From contig PZJY01000005.1 in NCBI GenBank assembly GCA_031472005.1, forward strand, positions 1,116,001 through 1,180,000: a stretch of 64,000 bases of DNA, read 5' to 3'. Within the stretch, counting starts at the first letter, position 1; each line of letters begins with the position of its first letter. The position numbers were made by a program, and so were the translations under genes. A model generated the notes under the pieces. It did no database searches, was not told the origin of the DNA, and saw only the letters and a list, made by a program, of their open reading frames with translations. This DNA comes from Tetracladium setigerum. Taxonomy: Eukaryota > Ascomycota > Leotiomycetes > Helotiales. Shown here in pieces: positions 33,049-46,531 of this stretch.

Positions 33049-35003
33049 GATTTGAGGAGAGGGAAATGGTGTTGAAGGAGAAGCCTTCGAGGGAGGGAGA
33101 GTGTGGGAATCAGGCGGTTCCTGTTCCTGTGCCTACAATCATCCAGGGGAGATGTGCGATCGAGGACGAAGGGGTAGGTTTGTAAGTCAAGAAATATGCT
33201 GGATGCAAGGAGATCGGCCAGCGAAAGGAGCGCGAAGTGCGATGATGATAATTATTGCTCTGCGAAGAAATAGGTCTGCAGTATAATAAGAAGAAAGAGA
33301 GGGACAAACGAGCGCAGCAGCAGCAGCAGCAAAAGGAAAGTTGGGACGATTTGTTGTGGTGTGCTCGCCCGTTCTGATCGTTCTCGTATCCCTCGGGGCT
33401 GGATCTCCCTGGGGGGCGTTGCGGCTTGCTGCTTGCTGATGGGCTTTTCGGAGGTCGGAAAGGAATAATGGGGGGATGGAAGGGGGAGTCTTGGGGGTAT
33501 ATCAAGTCAATACAACAGGCCAACTGTGAAACAGACAAGAGAACTTCCAAACTCCTGGGCAAGCGACCATCCGGATAGACTGAAATAACCGCGCAAGCGC
33601 CAGTCGATGGGATGTTGGCCTTTTCTCTCAAATTCCTATTCCAAACCCACATGAAGTGGACAGGGAGATGATTGAAAAGCGACAGAAGCTGGCGTTTGTG
33701 CGGATATCCGCCACGGCAAAGATGCCGTCTTGTCGTTTGCAAGCGACATAATAATAACAACAACAACAACAACGACAACGGACAACAACGCTACTAAACA
33801 GGACCAGCCTTGGCTGCTACGTAAAATGTTCTTTGGATGTTACACACTTCTCTCTTTCTCCCATCTATTTTGGATGAAGAGTGAAATGTTTCCTCTTCTT
33901 CTTTCTCTCAATCATCTACAAGAGTCAGCTTCTTACTTTGTACCGCTCATGTACACTGTACAGTACAATACATGCAACCATCTCTGGAGGCTTGCGGCGA
34001 AGCTTCAGCTGCAGTCAGCTGTCGAAGCCTCCAACATCCCAATATGTACGAGCACCCACATCTATACTCATTGTTCTATTTATTGACTCTCCTCCGCAAT
34101 CAATAACATCTTCCCTTCCCTTTCCCATTTCACACCCTCGGTTATATATCATTATCCTTCCTTCCGCATTATTATTTATATGACCAAGGTGCAGAGCTGC
34201 AAGGTATATATTGCTATCTTCGTCCATCTGATCTCTTTCCCCAACACAGACCCCGCCGGACTCTAACAGTCGAAAAAGTAAACTCGAACAGCCTTGTCGA
34301 TCTCCCGAGTTTCAACCAAGGCCCGACGGAGGAGAAAGGAAAGGAGAGGTCGTGAAAGGGAGGACACAGTCTAACGACCCAAGTATCTCATACACAGACA
34401 ATATCTTCTTCCCTTGCTCACTTTCTGTCCTTGAACATTCAGCATTCTCATCTTCTAGCTGTACACCCTCACAAGTCCTCCAGCGCAAGTCCCAGCCATC
34501 AAACAATACCGGAGGGAGTATTGATTGGGCCGAAGTTCCCAAGTCTCCTTTCAAGTTTCAACTGCTCCTCGGCAAAAATGCTGGTCACACACCACACCCC
34601 AATCCGCCATCCCAAAACAATGGAACAAACAACAACCAATCGCAATCCTCCCAGATTCAACTCATTGATGGGCTCCTTCTCCCAAATGTTTCAAGCAAAA
34701 AACTCCAGACCTTGCGTAAAAGAGACTCTAGAAGGCCATGCGGGGCGGGTTCCTGACTTTTTTTTCTTTTCTAGAATTGAGAGAAGCCATGCTTCTTGGT
34801 GTCTTCTCCCGCAACCTTTTTTTTAAGTCTAATGCATTATTATTTCCTATCTACCAATCTTATCTTTCTTTCTTTTGATCTATCGTTTTATGAGCATATT
34901 TGGATGTAACTTTTCTATTCTACGAAAAATCCATTCGTTGATGTGCCCTCCAGGTAAGTAGTGACAAAACGCTTACTAGAAAATCCATCACCTACATACC
35001 TAC
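33049..35003. other. Intergenic, about 2.0 kb (ADAM promoter side)
   Basis: Upstream of the ADAM gene and downstream of the giant DUF3638 gene, both minus strand. It contains a CAG/GCT run near 33317-33332, an AAC-rich run near 33757-33790 and a TACTGTACAGTAC element at 33951-33966. Long open frames here are products of these repeats. No gene supported. Confidence 0.45.
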
Positions 35004-38000
35004 CTACACTTTCCACTCAAACTTCTCCCTCGGAATCAAGTCACCATGGAGAATAATTCCTAAGTGCGACATCTCCCATCCCTGCGCCTTCCTCCTCATC
35101 GCCAAAATAGCCCTTAAAAACTCCACGGGGCTATTCATAAACGGGCTACTGCTTTCCCTCCTCCTCACCACAACACCATCAACATTCTTACCACCACCAC
35201 GATGAAGCAACTCCCTACCACCAGACTCGGATATCAACGCTGGTCTCACAAACCCATCCGATTCAACCACCATCCCACTCTGTGGATTTCCGCAAAGCAG
35301 TCCCAAGAACCCACACAATGCGACGTATTCCTCATGATCCCTAATATAAAGTTGACCAGCGAAGATATTGAGATGGCGAACAACAGCCATCGGAGCCAGC
35401 CAGTTTTTCGCAACGGGAGGAATAGCGCAGAAGGAGAGATCTTCCAGCTTGCGCGCTGACAGGTTGAGTCTCGGTGCGTAAACATGCAATGTCACACGAC
35501 GATACTTTCGTATCAGCGGCAGGAGTTGTTGCGCTTCAAAGGGACTCAAGATGATCAAGCTAAGAGTTCCACCGCCTTCTTTGCAGCTCACAATCCAGTT
35601 GACAGGCCGTAAGTACGAGTCGATGAATTGTTGAGATCCTCCTCCTCCGTGAATGATTGTTTGCGCAAAGTCGCTTGTGACAAGGAGGTCTTTGGGCCAC
35701 GCTGTATTTTCATAGTATATCTCCGCAGTCGTGATGCGCAGCGTATCGAAAGCCGGACAGAAAGCATCCGAAGATCTGTTTAAGACGCCGTGTGTAATCA
35801 AGGATTGCACATCAGGATTGATGGTGTGTTTTCGAGATCTCGCCGCTGGTGGACGAGTAATCTGCTTTTCGCGCTCATTCTCCGGGGACAACTCGCGTTC
35901 CTGCTCTTCGTAGAGATTGGCCATTTTGAACGAGGAGATGTCGAATTCTTCACATTTTGCTCGGATCTCGGCGACTTGAAGCTCACGTCCTTGGAGCGAG
36001 TCTCTTTGGCTGCTGTTTTCGAAGAGCTGTTGTTGTCCTCCAAGTTGTGATGCAGCGTTTCCGTATCTTTCTTGGAGACTTTGCGCTTCCTTCTCGGGTA
36101 GACACTCAGCGAGATAGTCGGGTATCTCGCCGTTTTTCTGGATCAGAGGCTGTGAGCATATTACATGTCGACGCTGGTATCTGAGGCCTTGAGTCGCCCA
36201 TAAGGGAATACTTTTCCGGGAGTAGGTGCAGGTGTTGGCTATAGACCATTCCAGCACGTCGGATACTTCGATTCTTGTACCACCAACCTTGCCAGTATGC
36301 TCGCGAATCTTACTCTGAATCTCGGATGAACTGCAGAATGCTACCGATTGTCCTTCTCCCAACTTTCGCATGCGCATACAAGCTGCAATCATTAGCATCT
36401 CTATAAATATCTTATGATCTTCATTGCTTACCTTGCACGAGCCGGTCCTTCGTCAGTCCAGGGCCTAACGTTACAATAGCTCTATAATCAGCCGGCATCT
36501 TCAGATCGGTTCCTCTCGTATGGGCTTCGTCAAGATAAACCAAACAAGCATCCATTTGCTTCAAAAATGGCGATACTTCCAACAGCTCTTCCGATCCATC
36601 GCGACTCAGAACGCAGATGTCATTGCGCGAATTGAAGAAAATTACCGCTTGTGCTTCGGAGCCCGGTACACTCGAGAGCCATTTCGAAGCCATCTCCTTG
36701 TTCTGAAGCTCTAGCACCTGCGCCCCAACATCGAGAATAACCCGAGCGGGAGGGTTCAGCATCGATGCCATTTTGATCAATGCGGTAGCGTCGAGGGTAC
36801 CAGTTGTTGAAGCTTGCGACATATCCGCAACGACATTCTCACGCCTGAGCAAGCGACCTAGCACAGCGGCATTTGTTGACAGTTGTTGCGGAAGGTCACG
36901 CTGACTGATCGACAACGGTAGATGGTACCTTGTATCATTCGTCCCGCTGAAGCCAGTCGTGGGATGGCGCTTCTCTCGTGCAATATCCCATCCAGAGGAT
37001 GAAAGCTTCTGCGGGAACTCTTTCATCTCAGCCGGGAAGACGATATTCGATAAGTAGAAGTTGATAATCCTCAGCGCGAAACGTAAAGGTGGGAATATCT
37101 CGCTGCCACACTGTCGTAAATTGCCCAAATTAACGCCAGTCAACTGTCTGAAGGCCACAGGAAGCTGTGGAGCGTCTTGCACCCAATGTGCATACTCTTC
37201 CGCAGCGTGGTCGGATTTCAGCAGCGTTTCAAAGCTAGCGAGCATTTGTTCATCCGAAAGACCGCCATAATAGTATGACAGACACGTCAAAACTATAGTT
37301 GCATCAGGGTGACTGAATTCGGCTCGTGGTGCGGGACTGTCCTTTGCATGATATGGAACTGCAAGTTTAGTCCGTGACGGATGAAGTCCATATTGGACGC
37401 GCCACCTCTTCTGTTCAAGGCAAAACCTGAGAACTCCCTGCCCAAAGAGACCCTTCAAAAGAAGAAATGCTTTTTCAACAGATGTTGGACCCCCGGTAAC
37501 TTCGTGTAGCGAGTTTGTTGCAGCAGGACTCCAATTCGGACTTATCAGGAACTTGAAGAAAGCATGACGAGCACTTCGGGAAAGCCTCCACACAGGCACT
37601 CCGGGTATACCATTCTCGCATACTTGCTGAGCAACGGCGTTAAGCAAGGCATTTCCAGCTTCTGTTTGAATAATTCGAACTCTCGGAAAGGCACCAGCCT
37701 GCATCGAGATAACTTCCAAGCCAAGTGGGAATGCGCGAAAAACTTGGTGTGCGCACTGCCCTAGGATGTTCAGTACGCTCTGAATGATAGTCCACCGATC
37801 AGGACTGAATTCGGTCGCTTTTTGAACGCCCATCGTGTATATGAGCTCGTACTTCACACTCAGAATCTCATCGCTCTCATCGATAATGTCACGTGAATTC
37901 TCCTCGAGCCACTCTTTCGTACGAATCAAAGTGCCACCCAACTCTATGTCGTTGGAAAGAAGTTTCTCAAAGGCCATCAGTTCAAAAGACAATAGGTGTT

Positions 38001-41000
38001 CTGGCTGCATGAGCAGTATCCCTCCTGTTCGCATGCACTCCTCCAACATGTCTTGGATCTGAAGTGCGCGGGATTGATCCAACTTCAAAGACCTGGTAAT
38101 AGGCATATAGAAGACACGACGATTCAGCAAGCCACCAAGTTTTTGCCGTAACAGATTAAACATCTGCATTGCCAGTGGTTTAAGAACGATGACTCTTACG
38201 AGCTTCTTCCTATCTGCGAGCGTTGCCGCAGCCACAGGCACAATAACCGATGACTTCCCAAGTCCCATGCTCAATTGCAAGACCGAGTTGGAGCCTGAAG
38301 ATGGTGAGATCATCTCCCATGCGACTTGAGATTGTTCTTGGCGAATCAAAATATTGTTCTCGATCTCAATCAGCAGCCATTCAGGCTGATCGATTGGATT
38401 CCAATTTTGATGACCCGGATTCCGCAATTCGTTCAAAAGCTCAACCAAGTTCCCAGAGCACGAAAGAAGCCGTTTCGCTCGTTGAAGTGCTGTGATAGAT
38501 AGTCCATACTGTACGAACAGTTTTCGCCAACCCGATGGAAGGGTGCCAATTTTGTCACTAGCCAATTGTGAAAGGATTGAAAGTTTTGTCAAACGTGGCA
38601 GCATATGTGATTGTCTCGAGGCACGCCAGTCACCAGTCTGCAGATGCGAGCAAATTGTTTTGTAAAGATCGTTTTCCTGGCGTTGAGCTCGCTTTAGATT
38701 CACTTCTAAGTGAGGAATGAGTTGGTCGGGCACTGCTAGTTTTGCCACGATATCGTCACGAAGAGCGTTATGACTTCGAAGTAAATCTGTAGCATAGCGC
38801 CGGTCGTGTTTAGAAGTACACCTAGAAGTGACACGTGCTAGAAGTTCTTTGAGTTGGCTTTGGTCTGTAGCCACTTCTTTACTGTAAATGACCCACGTAT
38901 GCAAATCATCTTTATCGTCGAAGGCATAGCGTGGGGCTGCACTCTCTACCAAGTCAGCAAATCGAATGTGCGTTCGTGAAATGTAAGGGCTTTGGGGCGA
39001 CGATGAAAACCTAACGAGCTCGGGTTTTGCTTGGTTAAATTGAAGCTGATTCAAAAGTGTTTGAATTTGTCCCATACGCGCCTGGAATTGAGCGTTTCGC
39101 AGCCAGCTCGCAAACCAAGGGTGCAAAGCCTCAGTTGCTTCATCCACCAGAATGTGACTGTTCCTTTCCACAACAGGTGATTTCGACAGATCACTCAAAG
39201 ACGGCTGCAACATGAGATCATCCAGAAAACCTTGTATATGTTGCCCGATTGCGATATGATACTCATCTTGCCGGCGGCGCTCTAGAATACGCTTTGTCTC
39301 GCCTGGAAGTTTGAGCAGCTTGGACTCAGGGCAATCTTCAAAAGGTCGAGCATACGTTTCAACTACGCTTATGAGTCTCTTTCGTATTGGAACATAGCCA
39401 TCTGACAGTTGAAGCGCCGCAGAGTGTGGTAATTGCAATGCACGAAGTTGAGGTACTGTCGCGAACGCCAGAAGTGTTTGAACCAATTCTTGTTTAGCAT
39501 GCTCTGAGTACGCCAAAGTCGAGAGCATAATCATAATCTTATACTTGTCTTGATCCCTTGATGCGTGCGAAAGCTGATGATGGAGAGCGTAGAAGTTCTC
39601 CGGGAAAAGTTTGCTAGGCTCATCGAGCCACTGTAAACCAAATCCAAAGGCAAGTGGGTTCTTTGTTCCACCAGCTTGAATGGGTTCGCCCCAAGATTCG
39701 ATTTCTTGAAGTAATTGCTGGTGTATCGTGAGATTTTGCGACCATTCGTCAACAAGGCGAGCGGTATGGCATGTCTGGAGCTCCCGGTAGCTACCGGCGA
39801 TATGATCTCGGGAGACATAATCAACATCAAACTCGGCGGTGTGTGAATCTGCTCCAAAGCCGTAAATTTGAAACGACGCATCTCTAATTGAAGCTCTGTC
39901 AAGAAGATGTATTGTGCCTCGAGTCTCGGCTTCAGGTATCTCAAGAGGTTTGTCCTGGAAGATACAAGACAGTGTGGCTTGATCGAAAATTGATCTTACC
40001 AGCTTCTGATACCTGCCATGCTGAGAGAGCGGAGATAGATCCAACCAGTCAATCTGTTGGCTTTCGCGTAAGTTCTCAGGAGAAAAGCGTCGACGTGGAG
40101 TAAGTTGGGAAATCAATTTAAAAAGGTACACTTCGGCGTGTTCCAGCTCGACAAAAGATCGAGTGGCAGCACTGGCGAGACAATCGAGGGCTTCTTCTGT
40201 GCCAGTCCTTCCAGTTAGTTGGTCTGCCAGACAATGGGATGTAGTCGCACTAGCATAAGGTCAGCTTCTACATTTCCCAAAAGGCCCAGGATAAGGCTAT
40301 TTGAGATATTTGCAATAGACCACGCTTCGACGGGCAGAAAAAGCTCGCAACATTCTCCAACTCTTCAATACCTCGCAAAGTGGCATTAGAATAAACTTAC
40401 TGCAAATATATCCGGAAAAGCCTACTATGAAGACTCCCATTATCAACAAGTCGTCCGAGTTGATCATCGATTGTGTATGCATGATGTTGAACATGAGCCG
40501 CAACCTCATTATTGATCATCACCCGAACATGGTACCCCTCCTTTGCAAAAGATAGCTCGCCCTCTGGTACAACGACAATTCGAGATGTGCTATCAAAATT
40601 TCGTAGAACAAGCTTGTTCACAAGCCCTGTCAGTGTACCTATGGATTGTACTCTATCCACCACCATTCCCGGAATTGTTTCGACTCGAGTGATCTCCCTT
40701 GTCGCTTCATGACGAAATCGAGCTTGTATCTTGGTAAGTGTATGGTGAGTCCGCCCTCTGTGTTGTCGTGCAGGATGTGAATATTTGTCGCTTGTTCCAA
40801 TGGACTGAGAATCCGTGAGATTGCTTGTGCTGTTTGACTTCGAATGTCGACTAAAGAGTTTCCATTCCACAGGAGCTTGAAATTTCCATTTTGATCTTTC
40901 TCCATCAGGCAGCTAACCCAAGAAGGCTCCCACGCGTAAGTCATGGGGCGCCATTCGATTGAGCCAGTGGCTACTTGAAGCCAATGCGCATAGTTTTGCA

Positions 41001-44000
41001 CGAGTGCGTTAGGGAAATCGGTTTCTAAGTGCTCGGGTGGGATCAGTTCGTAAACTTGCTGGTTGCTGCTGCGACTTCGAACAATAAGCTCCGATCCGGC
41101 CATTAGAAAGTGGATCTACAGGTTGTCAGTATCTTCTGGTCCCTAGAAAGGCGAAATCTGAAGAAGAGTGAGCGTACCTGTTGGCCAAGGAGACCACTTC
41201 GCGTTTCGAACTCCATTCCAACCATCGATGATGGTACAACAGATAAAATTTTCTATTAGCAATTAGTTAGACAAGATTCATTTACTCGGGGACTTTCATA
41301 CCTCTCCAAACAACCGCTGATATGTAGGGTGCAGCTGATACATTCGAGGAAGCCTCGTGAGAGGGAGTCCATTGACCAAGAGACTACCATCCAAGATATT
41401 AAAATATACCATCATCCGAGCATAGCCTCCCTCCTCATATGTGCTCGTCGTCAACCATCGCTCATTTGGTACCGGTAATGAACTCCAAGCACCACTTGTA
41501 CGGTATCCTGGCCAAATTCGCTTAACGGTATCATTAAGACCTCCTTGATGTTCAAGAGTATGATGGCGAAAGATTGTTTCCAAGTGGTGGGATCGCATCG
41601 CAAATTGTTGCAGTAGGGACTTGATAGCCAGTGGCAAGCTAGTTTTCACAGCTGGACAATGGTCATGTATTGTAATCGAACATTCCACATACGTAGCAAT
41701 GTCTTCGACCGAGTTGAACATTTCTGAAGCATGATGGCGTTCAACATCGAATGTGCCGTGGCAGGTTAATGCCATCTCAAGAACTCGAATGTTCAAGTCT
41801 GTCAAGGCGTCAATATCTTCATTCTCATCAAGGAATTCTTTGACTTGTCGAGTCCATTGCAGAGATATTGCTCTTGTACGTTTCAAGAATAGGATGCATT
41901 GATCTCGCACCGTCTTGAACGGAGACAACGAAAGAGTCCTCAGCGAAAGAGCAACAAACGTCCGCACGGCAACCGCACCCTGCCAACTTCCTTGCACAGC
42001 GTCAAGGGCTTCACCCAAAACGATGAGAAGAGATGATCCAAATTCCTCTTCCTTGAGATCCACATGCGAATCTCGGTAAAAATCGTCTCCGGACTTCCCA
42101 ACTTCCCAAGCCGCCTGAAGTGTCAACAGGTACGACTCCTCACGACTATAATTGAGGACGCGAGACACAAGCTCACGCGCGATGTTGCGCCATTGAAGGC
42201 GATTTCCACTTCGCAATGTCGCGAAAGCGTAGAATTCATGGAGTTTTATAGATTCTGGGCATGAAGATTGCATCGCGAGAACCTCGTTTGACGTGTGCGT
42301 CGTCCCATCGAGTGAAAATTGAAGTAGTCGGTATGGACTTTCGGCTGGCAGTTGGAGAGTGCACTGTTTTCGAACGTCGCAACGGCCTAGAAGATCTTTC
42401 GTCCATCTCTTTAATTTTGTATCGTACATGGAGTAGGCTAGGCCATTGCTGAGGCAGATCTGTTCCTCGGTGGCTTCACCAACTGGTTTGTTGGGATAAC
42501 GTCCCTCGAGTAGCGATTTGGTTGTGGACGCCAGTTGCAATCTGGATGATTTAGATCGCACGTAGGCACTCAATCCACTGTATTCTTTCATATAATAAAC
42601 TTTATCATCAACCGATTGACTTAAGCCAGAATCCGGCGGTGGGGAGAACACATCCACAAGAAGGAGATAGGTTGCATTCCTCCAGTTTTCCAAAGCAGTT
42701 GGAACCTCGAGCTCAAAAACTGAAGCCCTGACCGCATATTCACCAAGTGGCAGTGGCCACTCGTGAATCTCAATCTCGATCCTGTTAGCCTCCCACTTAA
42801 TCTGACATTTGCGACAATTGGGACTGTGATGAGTTTGTTGTTCCCCTCGATCCATGTGCGTTCCAAATTCACACATTCGTGCATTCGAAGCGTGCATGAG
42901 ATTTTGATATTTCTCTTGCTTTTCCCTGAGTTCATTCATCTTTAGGTTTCGTTCTACTCGCGCATCGCTTTCGATTTTACGACGTAGCTGTTGATGCCGT
43001 GGAGACTTCTCGTAGAATTGGGACGCGAATGAAACGCTTTGGAAGACAGAGGATGTAACGAGGAATCTTCTTTGTCGTAAATACTCTTCAATGGTTCTGA
43101 GACGCTCCATCTGATTCCGCTTGGGAAGTAAAAGAGGATCGAAGAGTGACTCTGGAAACTCGGGGTTATATTGGCCCAGTATCGAGCATTGATGAATAGC
43201 GCATTTGTCAAGAGCAACCCACAGGTCCATCGCACTTAGTAGCATCAAGGATATACCTTCTTGGTTCTCGGTGTAAGCTGAATTTGCTGTTTTTGTGTAC
43301 TCCTCGATTAGTTTCGATAGGAGTGTGGTGGCATTTGGAGAATCCAAATTCGTCTCCAGCCACGAAGCGAGATTGTCTTCTACCCAAAGCTCTATGTCTG
43401 CCAACCATAAATTGATCTCGACACTTGAATCTGGCGGGTTGAGAGATGGAAAAGCCAAGCTAGACTGTTTAATTCGCCGCTGACATTGTGGACTGAAATC
43501 GAGCTTCCTCTCCTGGGTCCCTCGCGAAACGGAATTGCTCTTAAATAAGGCCCAAGATTTCTGAGACTCAACTCTGTATCCTTGCCAAAAGAAAGATTTG
43601 CCGGATCCCAACCCACTTGCGTCTTCCAAGGATCCGAATCCTGTTCAACAGCAAGCCATCTCGCAGCCAATTTCCTCTGAACAGCCTCAATCAGACCATG
43701 GACTTCCTTGATCCAAATAACATTAGCTCCCAATCCCAATTTTAACAACCGTCGACTAATTTTCGCACACATGACAAACATCAGGTCGCTCGAAACGGAA
43801 GCATTATGATCATCATCCAATATCCGCCGTAGAACCTTCGACATAAAAAAGACCATGAAAGATTTATAAAGTGTATGATCCTGGACTTCTCCTCCTTGCG
43901 AAACAGACATAAGACTTGTCTGAAAAACAACACGAAGAAGTAACCAAACCGGCGACCGTCGCCATGGTTCAGCTGTTACGCCATCCCACAAGACATCCTC

Positions 44001-44794
44001 ACGCGTGCGTTTCTCGATCCGTCGCACATTGGTATCAGTAGGCACACCTACACCACGGAGAATGCCAAAGAGCATTTCCGTCACGTATTTCGGATGGATC
44101 GTATCTCGCACCTCATCTAGAGTGTCTGAATCTCCTTTGGATGCAACAGCCAATGCTTCTGCGGGTATCTGCGTGTCTAAGCTGGTAATGAGTTGCACTA
44201 TGGCGGCACGGAAGGAGGGGTCTTTCATTCGTGTCTCGCTGATTGAGATAGCCGGACCAGGGAAGTGGCGGCGGAGTCGTCCTTTGGTTGTAATGGTTGA
44301 TTTGTTGGTGGGGGAGAGCTCGAATGCTTCAAATGAATATTGTTTCTCTATCCTTCGGATGACGAGAGCTGCGTTTTGACCGCGGATGTGAAAGGCGAGG
44401 ATATCTGAAAGAGGCGATTAGTTTCGTTCGACAAAGTGATGATAGTTGAATGCAAGAGATGAGATCGAATGAAAGGAAAAAATGTATTACCTTTTTTAGC
44501 CATCAATCCCAACATTTCTTCCACCTTTTCCGGTACGAAATTCCCAGATGAATCTCTGGATTCAAATATTTTTCTCAACATCGTGCTTAAACCAGCACAT
44601 TTGGAACCCTCCCCAGATGGGAGGTGAGAATGGAAAGATTGGAAAGATTCCCAAGCCCTCTTAAATTCTTTCAACAATGCGATATCCTCTTGGCCTTCTG
44701 CGTCGTGTCCCTGAGGCAGTTTTGGAGGGAGGAAGACATGATTGACGATATACATCAAATCCTGCTGTGATTGTGCCATATTCGATTGCAGCAT
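35004..44794 (-). CDS. Giant DUF6606/DUF3638/DUF3645 P-loop protein (annotated elsewhere as ubiquitinyl hydrolase-like); two one-base frame breaks
   Basis: Exons complement 44491-44794, 41302-44404, 41178-41252, 40401-41115, 36432-40249 and 35004-36382. With two added bases they sum to 3,132 codons. The N-terminus MYIVNHVFLPPKLPQ is DUF6606-like. Near residue 2,060 the DUF3638 domain has a Walker A-like QLSMGLGKSSVIVPV, then a Walker B-like IIDESDEIL near 2,190. DUF3645-like sequence follows (about 2,350-2,400), then YLDEAHTRGTDLKMP and LVQACMRMRKLGEGQSV. Family members are about 3,000 residues and found across fungi; many carry an automatic ubiquitinyl-hydrolase label, but the reaction is not established to my knowledge. 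The frame breaks are at 43519-43521 (CCC, exon 2) and 40668-40670 (CCC, exon 4); one extra base restores REGTQERKLDFSPQC and KQFRGMVVDRVQSIGT. Introns are 86, 49, 62, 151 and 49 bases. Start 44794 was chosen as first ATG; 44779 is possible. Confidence 0.85.
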
Positions 44795-46531
44795 ATGTAT
44801 GTTGACTTAGTTTAAAATATTAAATAGCAGAATAATCAGTACTTAAGTCCATCAAAAGAGAGTATATGCGAGCATCTCCAACAGTGTCTGCAGAAAGGAC
44901 AGTTGACCAACAGAAGAGAAGGACAAAAAGAAGAAGTCATGAAATAAAAATACTACGCATAACTGCCGATCAACTATTGATAAGTAGGTATCGAGAGAAG
45001 GACGACAAATCATGCCAAGCCTCTCCCAGGGGCCGGAGAGAGAACAGAGCTTTTGTTGTTGTGGATAAGGGGTCATTTCGGAACTGGGCTAAGCGAGGCC
45101 GAAACATAAATATCGGCGAGGCTGACGACCTTGACTTGACGGATTCGGTAATAGTTGAGACGAGGCTGTCAAATGATGTCAAGTACACCCGTCAAAATTA
45201 AAGACTGCAATTTTCGCATAGCAAAAGTTTTAAATTAGCAAGTGATCGCACACTTCAATGTAAGGAAATCAAGAGAAAACGAAAAGGGTCAAACTTGGAA
45301 TACTTGGCAGCCCAAATATCCGGCTCGAGGTAATTGCTACTCACTTACTGCACAATCAGGAAAGAACAAAAAAGGGTAGGAAAAGATGGAAGCAGAGGAT
45401 CTCCAAGTCATATTTCATGTTGGATCAACCGAAAAGTTGTGACTCAATTCTTTAATCATCAAAAGTCCTCAAAATCACCAGATATTGCAGCGCTGACGTC
45501 CTGGACTTTTTATATTCATGGTCAGATCAAAATTACTTTAACTGAAGCAACATTAATCCACAAGTTTATCGATTCATTGGAAGTCAACCGAGCGCGAAGT
45601 AGGGGCCATTAAAGACACAGAGCGGAAGAGCATGATTCGTCTTCATCGGTGCATCACCGGCTTCATCGTTTTTATCCCTGTCATTGGATTTGGATCAGGT
45701 GCTGCGGCTGTAGTGCTGCGGCTGTAAGATTCGGTAGAATATAGAACTGATTCGTGGACTGTGTATCTATACGAATGATGTGATTGTGTATCTTTTCGAA
45801 CTCCGCAGCCTTCGCAGGTGGGAAGTGCATAATGTACCTAGGTAATTACTAGACAGAGTTAGGTACCAATCGAAGCTACAAAGTCGCATCCGGTTTTGAA
45901 GAAAATTAAACATGCTGTATGGTAGAAAGAATGTACTGAACTGAATCTGGTACAAGATAAAATTCCAATCAAGGACGAGAGAAAGAAAAGTATATTCTAT
46001 CTCGTTTTCGGGTTGTCCGAAAAGTTAATAATACATCACGTGACCAATATCATCAAAATCATTGTTCGTATGTCAGGTAGTTTGATTTGAGCGCAGAGAA
46101 CGCAAAAGAGAGACTAGATTGCTCCCAAGAATATAAAATACTGAAAAGGCATGCCTTTTAATAATGAGGTGTTCTAATCGGAGATGTTGTGAAATCACGT
46201 GGAACTATGTTTTAGATGGATAAGAAGGTTTCAACTGCAAGACTTATGTCTCCGATGAAACTTCAAACATCCATCAGGCTATTCGTCATTTGTCTTTCCC
46301 TGGCCCGGCCTTTCTTTTTTTTTTTCTTTTTTGGTTTTGCGCCATCGTTCAACGAATACGAAGTACCAATCTTGGCGATCGACCCCGCGGTTTCGGACCT
46401 TTTCCAAAACATTCAATTCAGCTTTGCTTTGAAGCCCCTCCAGCGACCCCCCAACCTCACCCAAAAGAGACCTCCCTCAAACCCTCAACTCAACTCACCA
46501 ACAAAGTCAGTAGCATAACGTCAATCCCACG
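44795..46531. other. Divergent promoter region, about 1.7 kb (giant protein / UreG)
   Basis: The start codons of the giant gene (-) and ureG (+) face outward. A 14-base unit, gtgctgcggctgta, is tandemly duplicated at 45699-45726. An ACCTAGGTA palindrome lies near 45836-45845. A T-rich run near 46313-46330 precedes ureG by about 200 bases. No gene recognised. Confidence 0.45.

Noticed and set aside
33110..33778. 222-codon minus-strand frame starting with poly-Leu
   Set aside because: The poly-Leu comes from antisense reading of an AAC repeat, and the rest has no domain. Artefact of low-complexity DNA.
43490..43550. A 38-base intron in exon 2 of the giant gene that would fix the frame without sequence error
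   Set aside because: The phase would close, but the donor GTTTCG is poor, 38 bases is shorter than any other intron here, and it would delete the family-like FSP segment. One extra G in a GGG run gives a better protein.
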